In this document: positions 7,730 through 17,956 of the stretch, one piece after another | Layout of the letters: each line of letters opens with the position of its first letter | Numbering within the stretch: the first letter of the stretch is position 1 | NCBI RefSeq assembly: GCF_000723205.1 | Contig: NZ_HG315671.1 | Location: 2,738,209 to 2,796,938 of the forward strand | Length of the DNA stretch: 58,730 nucleotides | Source of the DNA: Formosa agariphila KMM 3901 | GTDB taxonomy: Bacteria; Bacteroidota; Bacteroidia; Flavobacteriales; Flavobacteriaceae | Direction of reading: 5' to 3' | Program-made: the position numbers and the translations under genes | Notes under the pieces: model-generated | The model's input: only the letters and a program-made list of their open reading frames with translations | The model's database searches: none | What the model was told of the DNA's origin: nothing

Positions 7730-10093
7730 TCATCCCTTCTTCAACTGCCACCATTTTATGCTGCTATTTGGATTTTTTCCGTAACCATAACCATAGCCAT
7801 AGCCATAACTTCTTTTATGATCCACATTATTTAAAAGTATTGTCATATTTGGCAATCTTTTCTCATCAAACATCGTTTGGGCAATTTGTAGATTTCTCTT
7901 ATCTAAATAATCAGCTTTGACGACATATACAAATAAATCAGCGTATTTACTTATTAGCAGTGTATCAGTAACTAAACCAACTGCAGCAGTATCTACAATT
8001 ATGTAGTCATAATCATTCTGAACAGTATTAAAAAGATCTTCAACTCGTTTATCCATTAATAATTCCGCTGGATTGGGAGGTATAGTACCTGAAGGTATTA
8101 TATCTAAATATGGATTATCCTTTGTTTTAACAATAACATCTTTAACATCCAAGCTGTCATTACTAATATAATCTGTTAATCCTTTTTGATTTTCAATATT
8201 TAAGTACCTTGTACCTTTGGGCACTCTAATATCAGTCTCAATAAATAAAACTTTCTTTTGAGAGTGAGAAAGAGACAGTGTTAAGTTTACAGATGTATGA
8301 GATTTACCTTCTTTACTAGTTGTAGAGGTTACGAAAATAATTTTGGATTTATGAGAAATATTCTGCAGCATAAAATCAATATTAGTTCTTAAAATTCTAA
8401 AAGCTTCTGCCTTTGGAGAATAGTCTACCTTTTTAACATTTAGATTTTTTATATTAGATTTAGGTATCTCACCAATGAATGGAATACTCAAATAATTTGT
8501 TAAATCTTTTTTATTATGAATCTTATTATCTAATAAATCTTTTATGTAATAAAACATGAAAGGAAATACAAATCCAAGAACCAAAGCAGCCAGATAAGCA
8601 AACCCTTTTTTAGGACTTATAGGTTCAGCTTCACTATGAGCTACATCAATTATTTTTGCATTAGGTGGTGACATACCAAGTGTGATAGCTGACTCTTCCC
8701 TTTTTTCTAAAAGATAAAGGTATAATGACTCCTTAATCGACTGCTGTCTAGTAATATCCCTAAATTTCCTCTCTTTAGTTGGGGCTGAATAAATCTGAGC
8801 ATTTATTCTAGAATCTGTTTTTTGTAAAGAATTTAGAGTTATTTTCGTCGAAGATTTTAAATTTAATAAACTTTGTTGCAAATTATCTTTTAAAGCTTTT
8901 ATTTGATTATTTAAATTTATTACAGTCGGGTTCTTATTACTAGAGTTTTTCAAAATTCTATTTCTTTGCAACACTAAATCATTATGACTTTTAGTCACCA
9001 AAGCAATGTTCGGGTCATTTATCCCCACATTTGCAGGTAATAAATCTCCATCTGAATTATTACTACTTATATGTTCTTCCATATAATCAATCAACTGAAT
9101 TTGATTTGAAGTAGTAATTAATTGATTCTCATTTTCTTTTTCAGATTGTAAAAAAATATTCGATTGTGTTGTTAAATCTGATAGTCTATTATCTTTCTTT
9201 AGACTTTCAGCAGTTAAATCAACCTTTTCTAATTCTTCCGAGACAACTTCTAATCTATTATTAATAAAATCTGAAGAAATTTTAATAACCTCATTTTTAT
9301 CCTTTATAGCGTCTTCATTATACTTTTTAATTAATACATTTAAAAAATTTTCTGATTTGGCACTAATTTTATTACTTAAAGATAGATTGATAATATTTGA
9401 CCCGTCAGTATTTTGAATTATTAATTCTTTCTGAAACAAGTCTACTACTTTATTTACAGGAAGAAATTGCACTTTAACAATCGAGCCAATTTTGGTCCCA
9501 TAAGCACCTAGATTAGGTGTAATTATCAACTCTCCAAAAGGAGTATTATCTAGTTTATCTCCAAAATTAAACACTTTTTCAGTGGTAGATATACTCTGTT
9601 CTTCATTAGTATTATTGAAAGAAATTTTGAATTTTGAGTCCGAAATTACTGTAATATAAAATGTTGATTCTATTTGATCAATTATAGAATCATTTTTTAA
9701 GAAAGTAAAATTGAAAGGAGGATTTAGATAACTTTCTTTTTCTTTAATTCTTCCTTGAATATAAAAACTCACATTCAAATTTAAATCCTTAACTGTTTGT
9801 TCTATTAAAGTTTTAGATTTTAAAATAGCCACTTCATCAACTACATTACTAAAATTATTAGAAAACATCCCAAAATTTTGCATACTAGATATTTCTGCAA
9901 GTTGGTTATTCTGTTGCTCATCCTTAATTTTTATTATAGCTGTGCTATTATAAATGTTAGAAGTGTATCTCAAGTATAAAAATGCTAATAAAAGAAAAAA
10001 GAGCATTGATAATACAAAGTATTTCCATTTAGAAAAATATAAATTAAAATTATTTATGAATTCTTCTTTACTATCAAGTTTATTATTTTTCAT
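7730..10093 (-). CDS. wzc: Wzc-type polysaccharide co-polymerase and tyrosine autokinase
   Basis: This inner-membrane protein controls chain length and export together with Wza. The first membrane helix lies at about residues 28-48, followed by a long periplasmic Wzz-type domain with coiled-coil stretches. The second helix is at about 494-518. The cytoplasmic BY-kinase domain has Walker A TSKEGKSHT (near 590), Walker A' VLFIETDIRVP (near 616) and Walker B YDYIIVDTAA (near 694). The tail holds a tyrosine cluster of alternating Tyr-Gly (SYGYGYGYGYGK, about 759-770), the expected autophosphorylation site. At 787 residues it has the usual full length. It is the last gene of the leftward pglE-pglF-wza-wzc run, with 6 bases between it and wza. 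Confidence 0.95.
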   Translation of the reverse strand: MKNNKLDSKEEFINNFNLYFSKWKYFVLSMLFFLLLAFLYLRYTSNIYNSTAIIKIKDEQQNNQLAEISSMQNFGMFSNNFSNVVDEVAILKSKTLIEQTVKDLNLNVSFYIQGRIKEKESYLNPPFNFTFLKNDSIIDQIESTFYITVISDSKFKISFNNTNEEQSISTTEKVFNFGDKLDNTPFGELIITPNLGAYGTKIGSIVKVQFLPVNKVVDLFQKELIIQNTDGSNIINLSLSNKISAKSENFLNVLIKKYNEDAIKDKNEVIKISSDFINNRLEVVSEELEKVDLTAESLKKDNRLSDLTTQSNIFLQSEKENENQLITTSNQIQLIDYMEEHISSNNSDGDLLPANVGINDPNIALVTKSHNDLVLQRNRILKNSSNKNPTVINLNNQIKALKDNLQQSLLNLKSSTKITLNSLQKTDSRINAQIYSAPTKERKFRDITRQQSIKESLYLYLLEKREESAITLGMSPPNAKIIDVAHSEAEPISPKKGFAYLAALVLGFVFPFMFYYIKDLLDNKIHNKKDLTNYLSIPFIGEIPKSNIKNLNVKKVDYSPKAEAFRILRTNIDFMLQNISHKSKIIFVTSTTSKEGKSHTSVNLTLSLSHSQKKVLFIETDIRVPKGTRYLNIENQKGLTDYISNDSLDVKDVIVKTKDNPYLDIIPSGTIPPNPAELLMDKRVEDLFNTVQNDYDYIIVDTAAVGLVTDTLLISKYADLFVYVVKADYLDKRNLQIAQTMFDEKRLPNMTILLNNVDHKRSYGYGYGYGYGKNPNSSIKWWQLKKG

Positions 10094-10099
10094 AGCTGA

Positions 10100-10891
10100 T
10101 TATTTTATAATTAGAGCAGTGATAGTTGCTAATGTAGCGATTGCAGAAATTAAAACTACATTATTCTGATTGTAGTTAGATGACCTTATCTTCGCTTTGT
10201 TAGGCTCAACATAAATCACATCATTTTGTGTTAAATAAAAATGAGGTGAATTCATTACATTTATAGAAGTTAAATCGAATTTATAATATCTATTTTCACC
10301 GTCTATTTCTCTGATCAGAAAAACATTTTCTCTTTTCCCATAGATTGTTAAATCGCCTGCTAAACCCAAAGCTTCTGTAAGTGATACTTTTTCATCTTGC
10401 ACATTATATGTCCCCGGACGGTTAACTTCACCTAAAATAGTTACATTAAAGTTTGCTAATCTAATATTCACAATTGGATCCTTCAAATACTCCTTTAAAG
10501 TTTCCTTTAGAAAGTAATTAGCTTCACTTCGAGATAATCCTCCTAATTTAAGAGTTCCTAAAACAGGAAACTCAATATTTCCGTTTTTATCAATAAGATA
10601 AGTTTGCATCTTTAAAGTTCCTTGTGCACTTATTATGGAAGTAGCATTATACGAAACTGCAGGTAAATTAAATGGTTTAGCAGCTTCTGGATCAAGTGCT
10701 GACACATCAATGGTTAATAAATCATCTGGTTTAAATTTTATTTCAAAAGCTTCAAGGTTGTTATTAATAGCTGTAGACTGCTCATCTTGAAAATACACTA
10801 TACTTTCTCTTTTGGCCCCACATGAGACAAAAATGAAAGCGGATAAAATTAATGTGATCTTTAATAGGTAGTTTTTTAAAGGCTTTTTCAT
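10100..10891 (-). CDS. wza: Polysaccharide export outer-membrane lipoprotein Wza
   Basis: The 263-residue product starts with a lipoprotein signal ending in the lipobox-like FVSC (Cys near residue 24). A polysaccharide-export domain follows (FKPDDLLTIDVSALDPEA), then an SLBB-type domain (VTILGEVNRPGTYNV with SLTEALGLAGDLTIYGKRENV). A C-terminal hydrophobic helix (VVLISAIATLATITALII) probably crosses the outer membrane, as in E. coli Wza. It is shorter than E. coli Wza (about 380 residues), which is common in Bacteroidota. It should form the outer-membrane channel working with Wzc encoded just downstream. Confidence 0.93.
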   Translation of the reverse strand: MKKPLKNYLLKITLILSAFIFVSCGAKRESIVYFQDEQSTAINNNLEAFEIKFKPDDLLTIDVSALDPEAAKPFNLPAVSYNATSIISAQGTLKMQTYLIDKNGNIEFPVLGTLKLGGLSRSEANYFLKETLKEYLKDPIVNIRLANFNVTILGEVNRPGTYNVQDEKVSLTEALGLAGDLTIYGKRENVFLIREIDGENRYYKFDLTSINVMNSPHFYLTQNDVIYVEPNKAKIRSSNYNQNNVVLISAIATLATITALIIK

Positions 10892-10904
10892 AGGTTTTTT
10901 TTGA

Positions 10905-12818
10905 TTAATTCGTTTTACTATCTAAAACTTCAAATTTAGAATTATTTGAAATGTACTCAGGAACTATTTCCTTTATTTTAGATACGGTTTCTAGGGTTTG
11001 ACAATTAAGATTATTTTTATGTAATTCAATAATTTTTTGAGAAATGATTTGAGTATTAATTTGTTTTGATTTAGCAATCATAATTTTTTCATGATATGTA
11101 GGCTTAGTATTTTCCCCGTTGGCTAATAATTCTTCATAAATTTTCTCTCCAGGTCTTAGTCCCGTAATTTTTATATCTATATCATTAGGGTATTTTAAGC
11201 CAGAAAGGGTTATCATGTTAATTGCTAAATCAAATATTTTAACTGATTGTCCCATATCAAAAACATATATTTCTCCTCCATTCCCCATAGCTGCAGCTTC
11301 TAAAACTAAAGAACACGCTTCTGGAATAGTCATAAAATATCGCGTAATATCTTTATGGGTAACTGTTAAAGGTCCTCCTTTTTCAATTTGTTTTTTAAAT
11401 AATGGTATAACTGATCCGTTGGAACCTAATACATTCCCAAATCGGGTAATAATAAATTTAGTTTTACCAGTATTATTAAGGCAACTAATATAGAGTTCTG
11501 CAATGCGTTTAGTAGCCCCCATAACATTAGTAGGATTAACGGCTTTATCTGTAGATATCATTACAAATTTATCTACACCATATTTAACAGCTAGATTAGA
11601 GATGTTTATAGTTCCACTAATATTTACACTTACAGCTTCATACGGATTGTTTTCCATAAGCGGTACATGCTTGTAAGCTGCAGCATGGAAAATAACTTGT
11701 GGCTGTAACTTTGTAAAAATCTGATTCATCCTTACTTCATTCCTAACGTCTATAATAATGACTTCAAAATCTGGTACTTTTTTTTGAATAAATTCTTGTT
11801 GAAGTTCATATAACGGAGACTCTGCAACGTCAATAAGTATAAGTTTCTTATAACTAAATTTTGTTAGTTTTCTAGCTATTTCACTTCCTATAGAACCAGC
11901 TGCTCCAGAGACTAAGATTACTTTATCATTATATTCTCCTGTAAGTAAAGGGTTCACAATATTTATAGGTTCACGTCCAAGTAAATCTTCAATATTTACG
12001 TCTTTAATTTGACTAACTTGGAGGTCTCCATCAATCCATTGTTGAACAGGTGGAGTGATTTTAACTTTTATCGATTTGGATAGAAAGTCTTTAGTAATTT
12101 CTAATAAACGCTCTGAACTAATATCTTGAATTGAAATAATAATCTCATCGATATTATGTTTCTCAAGAAAGTCTGTAGTAATTACTTTTGGATCATAAAC
12201 CTGAAGGAGATTTATTTTCTTTCCAATTTTTTTAATATTATCATCTAAAAAACCAAAAACTTCAATAGTACTATTAGAGTCATTCGTAATGGCATCATAA
12301 GTAACCATTCCTGAAGTTCCAGCACCATAAATTAATATCACATGATCTTTATTACCTTTAAATAGGTCATCTGATTTGATGCTATGGTAAATGGATCTAA
12401 TGAAAAATTTAGCTCCAATCAAGAAAAAGACATTCAGTAATAAATGGATATAAATTATAGATCCAGGAATATCAAATAAAGTATCATAATTATATTTCCG
12501 ACTTAAATATGTTATAATTATTAGCAATGTGGCCAATAAATTAATCCCGACAATAATATTAATAACATCCCTTACTCCTGTAAATCGCACAACACCTTTA
12601 TGTGTATTTACTGCAATAAAACTTATAGCAGCAGTAACTAGCACAAAAGGGATTTGTTTTAAAAAGGTATCTATATTAAAATCGATATTAAAATTATACC
12701 TAATTATATATGCCAAAAAGAAGGTTATAGCAACTAAAACTAGGTCAAAGGCTAAAACCAACCATTTAGAAGCATATCTTTTAGATAATTTTAAAAGGAA
12801 ATTGTTTATTTTATTCAA
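10905..12818 (-). CDS. pglF: UDP-GlcNAc 4,6-dehydratase, PglF/WbpM family
   Basis: This membrane-bound nucleotide-sugar dehydratase makes a 4-keto-6-deoxy sugar nucleotide, typically from UDP-GlcNAc. Residues 1 to about 150 carry four hydrophobic helices. A first nucleotide-binding fold has IYGAGTSG (about 163). The catalytic SDR domain has SGAAGSIGSE (about 300), AAYKHVPLMENNP and STDKAVNPTNVMGATKR, where Met takes the usual Tyr position as in PglF/WbpM enzymes. The 637-residue length is normal for the long form. The 5' end overlaps the pglE-like gene by 8 bases, and the two enzymes catalyse consecutive steps. Confidence 0.92.
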   Translation of the reverse strand: MNKINNFLLKLSKRYASKWLVLAFDLVLVAITFFLAYIIRYNFNIDFNIDTFLKQIPFVLVTAAISFIAVNTHKGVVRFTGVRDVINIIVGINLLATLLIIITYLSRKYNYDTLFDIPGSIIYIHLLLNVFFLIGAKFFIRSIYHSIKSDDLFKGNKDHVILIYGAGTSGMVTYDAITNDSNSTIEVFGFLDDNIKKIGKKINLLQVYDPKVITTDFLEKHNIDEIIISIQDISSERLLEITKDFLSKSIKVKITPPVQQWIDGDLQVSQIKDVNIEDLLGREPINIVNPLLTGEYNDKVILVSGAAGSIGSEIARKLTKFSYKKLILIDVAESPLYELQQEFIQKKVPDFEVIIIDVRNEVRMNQIFTKLQPQVIFHAAAYKHVPLMENNPYEAVSVNISGTINISNLAVKYGVDKFVMISTDKAVNPTNVMGATKRIAELYISCLNNTGKTKFIITRFGNVLGSNGSVIPLFKKQIEKGGPLTVTHKDITRYFMTIPEACSLVLEAAAMGNGGEIYVFDMGQSVKIFDLAINMITLSGLKYPNDIDIKITGLRPGEKIYEELLANGENTKPTYHEKIMIAKSKQINTQIISQKIIELHKNNLNCQTLETVSKIKEIVPEYISNNSKFEVLDSKTN

Positions 12819-13932
12819 AATATTCTAAAATTAATGAAACAATTCTATCTAAATCGTCTAAAGTTAAATTAGAACCACTAGGCAAACATAAGCCTCTCTC
12901 AAACAAATCATCAGAAACACCATTTAAATAACTAGGTGCATCTTTAAAAATAGGTTGTTGGTGCATAGGTTTCCATAACGGTCTAGTTTCTATATTATCT
13001 TTTTCTAAAAATAATCTCAGACCTTCTTGATCTTTATTACTATCTAATAAGATACACGTTAACCACCTATTGGAGTAAAACCCTTCTGGCTCATCTAAAA
13101 AAGAAATACCTTTAATTTTACTTAGTTTAGAAACATAATAGTCATAATTGGCACGTCTTTTATTGACATGGTCTTCCAAAACCATCATCTGTCCTCTTCC
13201 AATACCTGCTACAATATTTGACATTCTGTAATTATATCCGATTTTAGAATGTATATAAGCGACACCTTGATCTTTAGCTTGAGTTGCTAAAAAAATGGAT
13301 TTACTTTTATCTTCTTCAGTCGGGCAAACTAATGCGCCTCCACCCGAAGTTGTAATAATTTTATTACCATTAAAGGACAGTATTGAGTAGTCTGCCAAAG
13401 TCCCACATTTTTGTCCTTTGTAAAGACTCCCTAATGCCTCGGCGCTATCTTCAACAATTGGTATGTTATAATGTGAAGCGATAGCATTAATTTCATCCTT
13501 TTTATAAGGCATACCATATAAATGAACAGCAATAATCGCTTTAGGTTTTTTACCCTTTGAAATCCGGTCTTTTATTGCGTGTTCTAATTCAATCGGGCAC
13601 ATATTCCATGTATCTCTTTCACTATCTACAAATACAGGAGTTGCACCTTGATAAACAATGGGGTTTGCTGATGCCGAAAAAGTCTTAGATTGACAGATTA
13701 TTTCATCTCCTTGCTCTACCCCCAGTAAAATTAAGGCTAAATGTAAAGCTGCTGTTCCTGAACTTACTGCCGCGATATGTTTATTTTCTTTTAAAAACAG
13801 TTTCAAATCTTCTTCAAAACCTGTAACATTAGGTCCTAAAGGAGCAATCCAGTTAGTAGAAAAAGCATCATGAATAAAGTCTAATTCGTGACCGCCCATA
13901 TGTGGCGAGGATAACCATATTTTAGAATTCAT
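12811..13932 (-). CDS. pglE: PLP sugar aminotransferase, PglE-like
   Basis: A DegT/DnrJ/EryC1/StrS family enzyme that transfers an amino group from glutamate to C4 of the PglF product. The start SKIWLSSPHMGGHELDFI and the following TNWIAPLGPNVTGFE closely match PglE-type UDP-N-acetylbacillosamine transaminases. The PLP-binding Asp is in EDSAEALGS (Asp162), and the Schiff-base Lys is Lys191 in SFNGNKIITTSGGG. At 373 residues it is full length. It is the first gene of the leftward pglE-pglF-wza-wzc run. No clear PglD acetyltransferase adjoins it, so the amine may stay free or be acylated by an enzyme encoded elsewhere. Confidence 0.9.
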   Translation of the reverse strand: MNSKIWLSSPHMGGHELDFIHDAFSTNWIAPLGPNVTGFEEDLKLFLKENKHIAAVSSGTAALHLALILLGVEQGDEIICQSKTFSASANPIVYQGATPVFVDSERDTWNMCPIELEHAIKDRISKGKKPKAIIAVHLYGMPYKKDEINAIASHYNIPIVEDSAEALGSLYKGQKCGTLADYSILSFNGNKIITTSGGGALVCPTEEDKSKSIFLATQAKDQGVAYIHSKIGYNYRMSNIVAGIGRGQMMVLEDHVNKRRANYDYYVSKLSKIKGISFLDEPEGFYSNRWLTCILLDSNKDQEGLRLFLEKDNIETRPLWKPMHQQPIFKDAPSYLNGVSDDLFERGLCLPSGSNLTLDDLDRIVSLILEYFE

Positions 13933-14337
13933 AAGTAAAATTGTTAAATAAAATTTTTAAACAATTTTTATGTCGATTTAGGGACTTGCAACATAAAAAA
14001 ATGCAAAGAAACGAACTCTTGTTTATTTGCTATTACACTAATATTGATATAAATATCTACAATAAAACAAGTGCAATTAAATAAAAACGATGAATAGCAA
14101 AAATTTACGTTAATTAAGAAACCAAAGATTAAATGACTTGATATTTTTATAAATGTTTATTGAAAAAGAATCTTTTACTGTGAATTAAATATATGTATAT
14201 ATAATTTTAATTGTCAAAAAAAACTTCTTACAATTAAATTAAAAACTAGTAGGTAAAACGAAATTTCATAACTGTGACATATAAATTACCTTTTTAATAT
14301 CACTTTAAATATAAATTTATGATATTAAAAAAAAAAT
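13933..14337. other. Intergenic region upstream of the pglE run
   Basis: AT-rich and without a recognisable gene. It should contain the promoter of the leftward pglE operon, but I found no TAnnTTTG box with a properly spaced TTTG on the minus strand. Confidence 0.3.
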
Positions 14338-14372
14338 GCGATTAAAGTACAGATTCACTGTGATTTAATCGC
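14338..14372 (-). terminator. Rho-independent terminator of the ATP-grasp/SDR pair
   Basis: GCGATTAAA (14338-14346) pairs with TTTAATCGC (14364-14372), with an inner CAG/CTG extension. On the minus strand the stem is followed by A and a run of ten T, which makes it a strong terminator for the leftward SDR gene ending at 14476. Confidence 0.85.
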
Positions 14373-14475
14373 GTTTTAAAATAATTACTTAATTATTTAT
14401 TTTAGATTATCTGATATGGAATTGTAGATAAGTAAATAGGCTTCAGTTTAACTTTACCCTTTTAACTTATACAGT

Positions 14476-15249
14476 TTACCTTACCAAATATCCTCCATCA
14501 ACAGGTATAACACATCCCGTCATGTAATCACTTGCAGATGAAGCTAACAATACCGTTAATCCTTTTAAATCATCTCCAGTTCCCCATCTTTTCATTGGCA
14601 CTCTGTTAAATACTTCCTCTGTTCTTATTTTATCGTTTATTAAAGCTGTATTTAACTGTGTATCCATATACCCAGGGGCAATAGCATTTACACAAATGCC
14701 TTTAGAAGACCAGTCGTTAGATAAAGCTTTAGTTAATTGAGCAACTCCTCCTTTTGAAGCCGCGTAGGCAGGAATGGTTATCCCTCCTAAAAAACTAATT
14801 ATAGACGCTACATTAATAATTTTACCTCCACCGTTTTTTAACATGGTATTACCTGCGTATTTACAGAAATAGAAAACAGCATCTAAATTTACTGCCATTA
14901 CTTTTTGCCATTCTTCATCTGGAAAATCTTCACTAGGATATCGTCTTTGGATACCTGCCGAATTAATTAAGATATCAATAGTACCTCCTAATATATCTAA
15001 AGCTTTAGCATAAGAATCTTTTATTTCTTCAATATTACTTATATCAGCTTTTATTGGACTTACATCCAGTCCATCATTTTTAAAATTCTCACAGATATCA
15101 AACACTCTTTCATCAAAGTCGATGATAACACTTTGAGCACCTGCCTGAGATACCGCTTCAACCATCGCCATCCCTAAATCTCCTGCACCTCCTACAATAA
15201 TTGCTTTTTTACCTTTTAAACTGAACGATTCTAAAATATTATTCGCCAT
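14476..15249 (-). CDS. Short-chain dehydrogenase/reductase, KduD-like
   Basis: A classical SDR of 257 residues. The cofactor loop is VGGAGDLG (about 19-26), the NNAG-type strand is INSAG, the catalytic pair is in YAASKGG (Tyr near 160, Lys near 164), and the C-terminus ends GCVIPVDGGYLVR. The overall form resembles 2-deoxy-D-gluconate 3-dehydrogenase (KduD) and related sugar-acid reductases, but the substrate cannot be told from the sequence. It lies 32 bases downstream of an ATP-grasp gene on the same strand, and a strong terminator follows, so these two form a compact operon. In this locus it probably acts on a sugar precursor or substituent. Confidence 0.85.
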   Translation of the reverse strand: MANNILESFSLKGKKAIIVGGAGDLGMAMVEAVSQAGAQSVIIDFDERVFDICENFKNDGLDVSPIKADISNIEEIKDSYAKALDILGGTIDILINSAGIQRRYPSEDFPDEEWQKVMAVNLDAVFYFCKYAGNTMLKNGGGKIINVASIISFLGGITIPAYAASKGGVAQLTKALSNDWSSKGICVNAIAPGYMDTQLNTALINDKIRTEEVFNRVPMKRWGTGDDLKGLTVLLASSASDYMTGCVIPVDGGYLVR

Positions 15250-15281
15250 GTTATTTTGTTTTATATAAATGTATAAGTTGA

Positions 15282-16571
15282 TTAATTAAAACTATAATTT
15301 TTAGCTTCCCAAGGTTTTACCCACTCTAAAACCATGTCGTTTCCATGGCTATCTGTAATTTCCAATATGTTCTGTAAATCTTCAATAGTTTGATTAATCT
15401 CCGAAATTGAATCCCCTGCAGTATAAATTCTAAATAGTATCTGTCTTTCTGTTCCTATAAATTCTTTCTTAACTTCATCTCCTTCTTTAAAACGTTCTAC
15501 AACAAAATGTATGTTGTCGTGTGCTTTCATTTCATCTAGTCCTTTGATTTTATCAATTTTACCTTCTTTTAGAAGTACCCATACAGAACAAGCAGATTTA
15601 CCTTTAAATGTATAATCATTTTTTTCTGAAAAATCATCCTCTCCTAAAACACCTGTAAACGCATAATTTATTAACATTTTTCGATGATCAAATCCATTAA
15701 TATGAGCAAGATGAATGTGAGGAGCTTCTCCTTGAAGCCTAAATCCCGGGTCATAGATATAGAACTCACCATTTTCAACAAAGAATTGAATACAAAGTAC
15801 GCCAGCTTGAATTTCTAACCCCTCAAACATTTTACATAATTTAGGATGAACTTTTTGTACAAACTGTTCGGTAAATCTTGAAGGATATTTAGTCCCTAAA
15901 GCTATAGGAGTTGAATCGCCTTGCAATCTTGTAAGTTGCCTATCGAAAGTAGCTGAAAGATATGGAATACCATTTCTAAATGTATAATAAACAGCCAAGT
16001 CATCGCAGTTAGTATCCATATACTTTTCTACCAATACAACACCTTTTTTAGAATGTTTAAAGGCTGTTTCTACTGTTTCAATATATTCTTCCTCGGTTCT
16101 ACAAATCTTAACACCAACTCCTCCACCGCTATCTACAGGCTTAACAATTAAAGGGTAACTAATATGATCCGGCTTTTTAATTTCAGAACCTTTGGTTAAG
16201 TATATACCTGGAATATCTTGGATGTTGTACTTTTCACAATAACGTTTAAATCCATCCTTACTACAAAAAGCTTCTACTGCTTTCTCGGTAGCATAACATG
16301 GAAAATCAAGTTTCTCACAAATTTCTCTATACGGTTTTACTAGAATGTCAGCGACTCCAACTAAAACGCCATCTACTTTTCTTTCTTTCGCAATACGTAC
16401 AATGTTATCAACATCAAAACCATCGATATCATAACTTTCCGAAGCCATCTTTTTTGCTGGAGCATTTGGATTCGGGTCAATTACAATGGTATAAACCCCC
16501 ATGGATTCAGCAACATCTACTAAGACCCCTGTTTCAGGATTACCACCTAGTATTATTAATTTTTTTTGCAT
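15282..16571 (-). CDS. ATP-grasp enzyme, carboxylate-amine ligase type
   Basis: The N-terminal ILGGNPETGVLVDVAESMG begins a pre-ATP-grasp Rossmann domain. The ATP-grasp fold follows, with YPLIVKPVDSGGGVGVKICR (nucleotide-binding Lys and glycine loop), VLVEKYMD, and a metal-binding region around FFVENGEFYIYDPGFRLQGE. ATP-grasp enzymes join a carboxylate to an amine, thiol or other nucleophile through an acyl phosphate. Inside a polysaccharide locus, attaching an amino acid to a sugar or building an unusual precursor is reasonable, but that is inference. It is the first gene of a two-gene leftward operon. Confidence 0.8.
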   Translation of the reverse strand: MQKKLIILGGNPETGVLVDVAESMGVYTIVIDPNPNAPAKKMASESYDIDGFDVDNIVRIAKERKVDGVLVGVADILVKPYREICEKLDFPCYATEKAVEAFCSKDGFKRYCEKYNIQDIPGIYLTKGSEIKKPDHISYPLIVKPVDSGGGVGVKICRTEEEYIETVETAFKHSKKGVVLVEKYMDTNCDDLAVYYTFRNGIPYLSATFDRQLTRLQGDSTPIALGTKYPSRFTEQFVQKVHPKLCKMFEGLEIQAGVLCIQFFVENGEFYIYDPGFRLQGEAPHIHLAHINGFDHRKMLINYAFTGVLGEDDFSEKNDYTFKGKSACSVWVLLKEGKIDKIKGLDEMKAHDNIHFVVERFKEGDEVKKEFIGTERQILFRIYTAGDSISEINQTIEDLQNILEITDSHGNDMVLEWVKPWEAKNYSFN

Positions 16572-17188
16572 AGATTACCTATATTAATTTCGTTGTCAAA
16601 AATAAATTGACAAGATTACTAAAGAAAAAAGATTTAATTAAAATCATAAATAAACAGACATTTTAAATTGTCTAACAAGCGTATCTAGTTAAACTCTAAC
16701 TTCTAAAAAGAGACATAATTATTTGTTACATCTATTTTTAATCTCAACATTACTAAAGCTAGACTACTCTAAAACCACTCTTACCATCAGTATAAAAAGT
16801 ATCGTAAAAGCAACAAACATCTGCTATGGGATTAATTACTCCTTACTTTAAACATGTATACATTTTTAAAGAAACAACTATCAATATTGTCATTTTTTTA
16901 ACAAATATACTTATTGTTTAAAATAAATTACAGTAATATAGTCTTATTTTTTACACATAGTAAAGCCATGTTTTAAACATCAAGTCATCATTATAAAATT
17001 AACTTTTATTAACGATTATACATCCTTACCTAAATCCTGTATTAATAAAGTATTTTATTAAAAAAAATAAAATAAACAGATGTAAATTCATAAAAAAGTA
17101 TTTAGATTTGTTAACAAGACAAGTCTGTAGATAATTACAAATATGATATTTACAGTAAAGAATTAACTTTTAAAATTATTTCTACAAA
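16572..17188. other. Divergent promoter region of the ATP-grasp and rfbF operons
   Basis: No gene is recognised in these 617 AT-rich bases. CAAAAATA at 16597-16604 reads TATTTTTG on the minus strand and could be the -7 box of the ATP-grasp gene. TAGATTTG at 17103-17110 could be the -7 box of rfbF, about 79 bases before its start. Neither has a convincing -33 TTTG at the usual spacing. Confidence 0.35.
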
Positions 17189-17956
17189 ATGAAAGTTTTA
17201 TTATTAGCCGGTGGGCTTGGAACACGTATTTCTGAAGAAACACATTTAAAGCCTAAACCTATGGTTGAAATTGGAGGAAGACCAATTTTATGGCACATCA
17301 TGAAAATGTACTCTCATTATGGTTTTAATGATTTTGTTGTCTTGTTAGGATACAAGGGGTATGTCATCAAAGAATTTTTTGCAAACTACTTTTTACACCA
17401 GTCCGATATTACGGTGGATTTAGAAGAAAATAAGATAACTATTCATGATAATAAATCAGAACCTTGGAAAATTACTTTATTAGATACTGGTATGCATAGT
17501 ATGACTGGAGGTAGGGTACTGAGAGCTCGTAAATATATTGGTGACGAACCATTCATGCTTACTTATGGAGATGGAGTGTCTGATGTTAATATTAAAGAGT
17601 TAGCAGAATACCATAAAAGTCATTCTGGTTGTATAACAATGACTTCTGTTCAGCCTGATGGAAGATTTGGTGCACTTAAAATGGACGGAGACCGTATTAG
17701 TGAGTTTTTAGAAAAACCAAAAGGAGATGGCGGTTGGATTAATGGAGGTTTCTTTGTTTGCGATCCTAAAGTTTTAGATTATTTAGACGGAGATGCTACC
17801 GTTTTTGAAAAGGAACCACTAGAAAGGATGGCAGAAGACAAAGAACTCTACGCGTTTAAACACACTGGTTTTTGGAAACCTATGGACACACTTAGAGATA
17901 AAAATCAACTTGAAGAAATGTTAGCAAATAATAAAGCAAAATGGAAAACGTGGTAG
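17189..17956 (+). CDS. rfbF: Glucose-1-phosphate cytidylyltransferase
   Basis: Makes CDP-glucose from CTP and glucose 1-phosphate, the first committed step to CDP-linked deoxy sugars. The nucleotidyltransferase signature LLAGGLGTRISEETHLKPKP is at the very N-terminus. FMLTYGDGVSDVN holds the metal-binding Asp, and FLEKPKGDGGWINGGFFV and TGFWKPMDTLRDK are family motifs. At 255 residues it has the length of RfbF. It heads a three-gene CDP-sugar operon whose genes overlap, by 16 bases with rfbG here. No rfbH (3-dehydratase) gene is nearby. Confidence 0.96.
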   Translation: MKVLLLAGGLGTRISEETHLKPKPMVEIGGRPILWHIMKMYSHYGFNDFVVLLGYKGYVIKEFFANYFLHQSDITVDLEENKITIHDNKSEPWKITLLDTGMHSMTGGRVLRARKYIGDEPFMLTYGDGVSDVNIKELAEYHKSHSGCITMTSVQPDGRFGALKMDGDRISEFLEKPKGDGGWINGGFFVCDPKVLDYLDGDATVFEKEPLERMAEDKELYAFKHTGFWKPMDTLRDKNQLEEMLANNKAKWKTW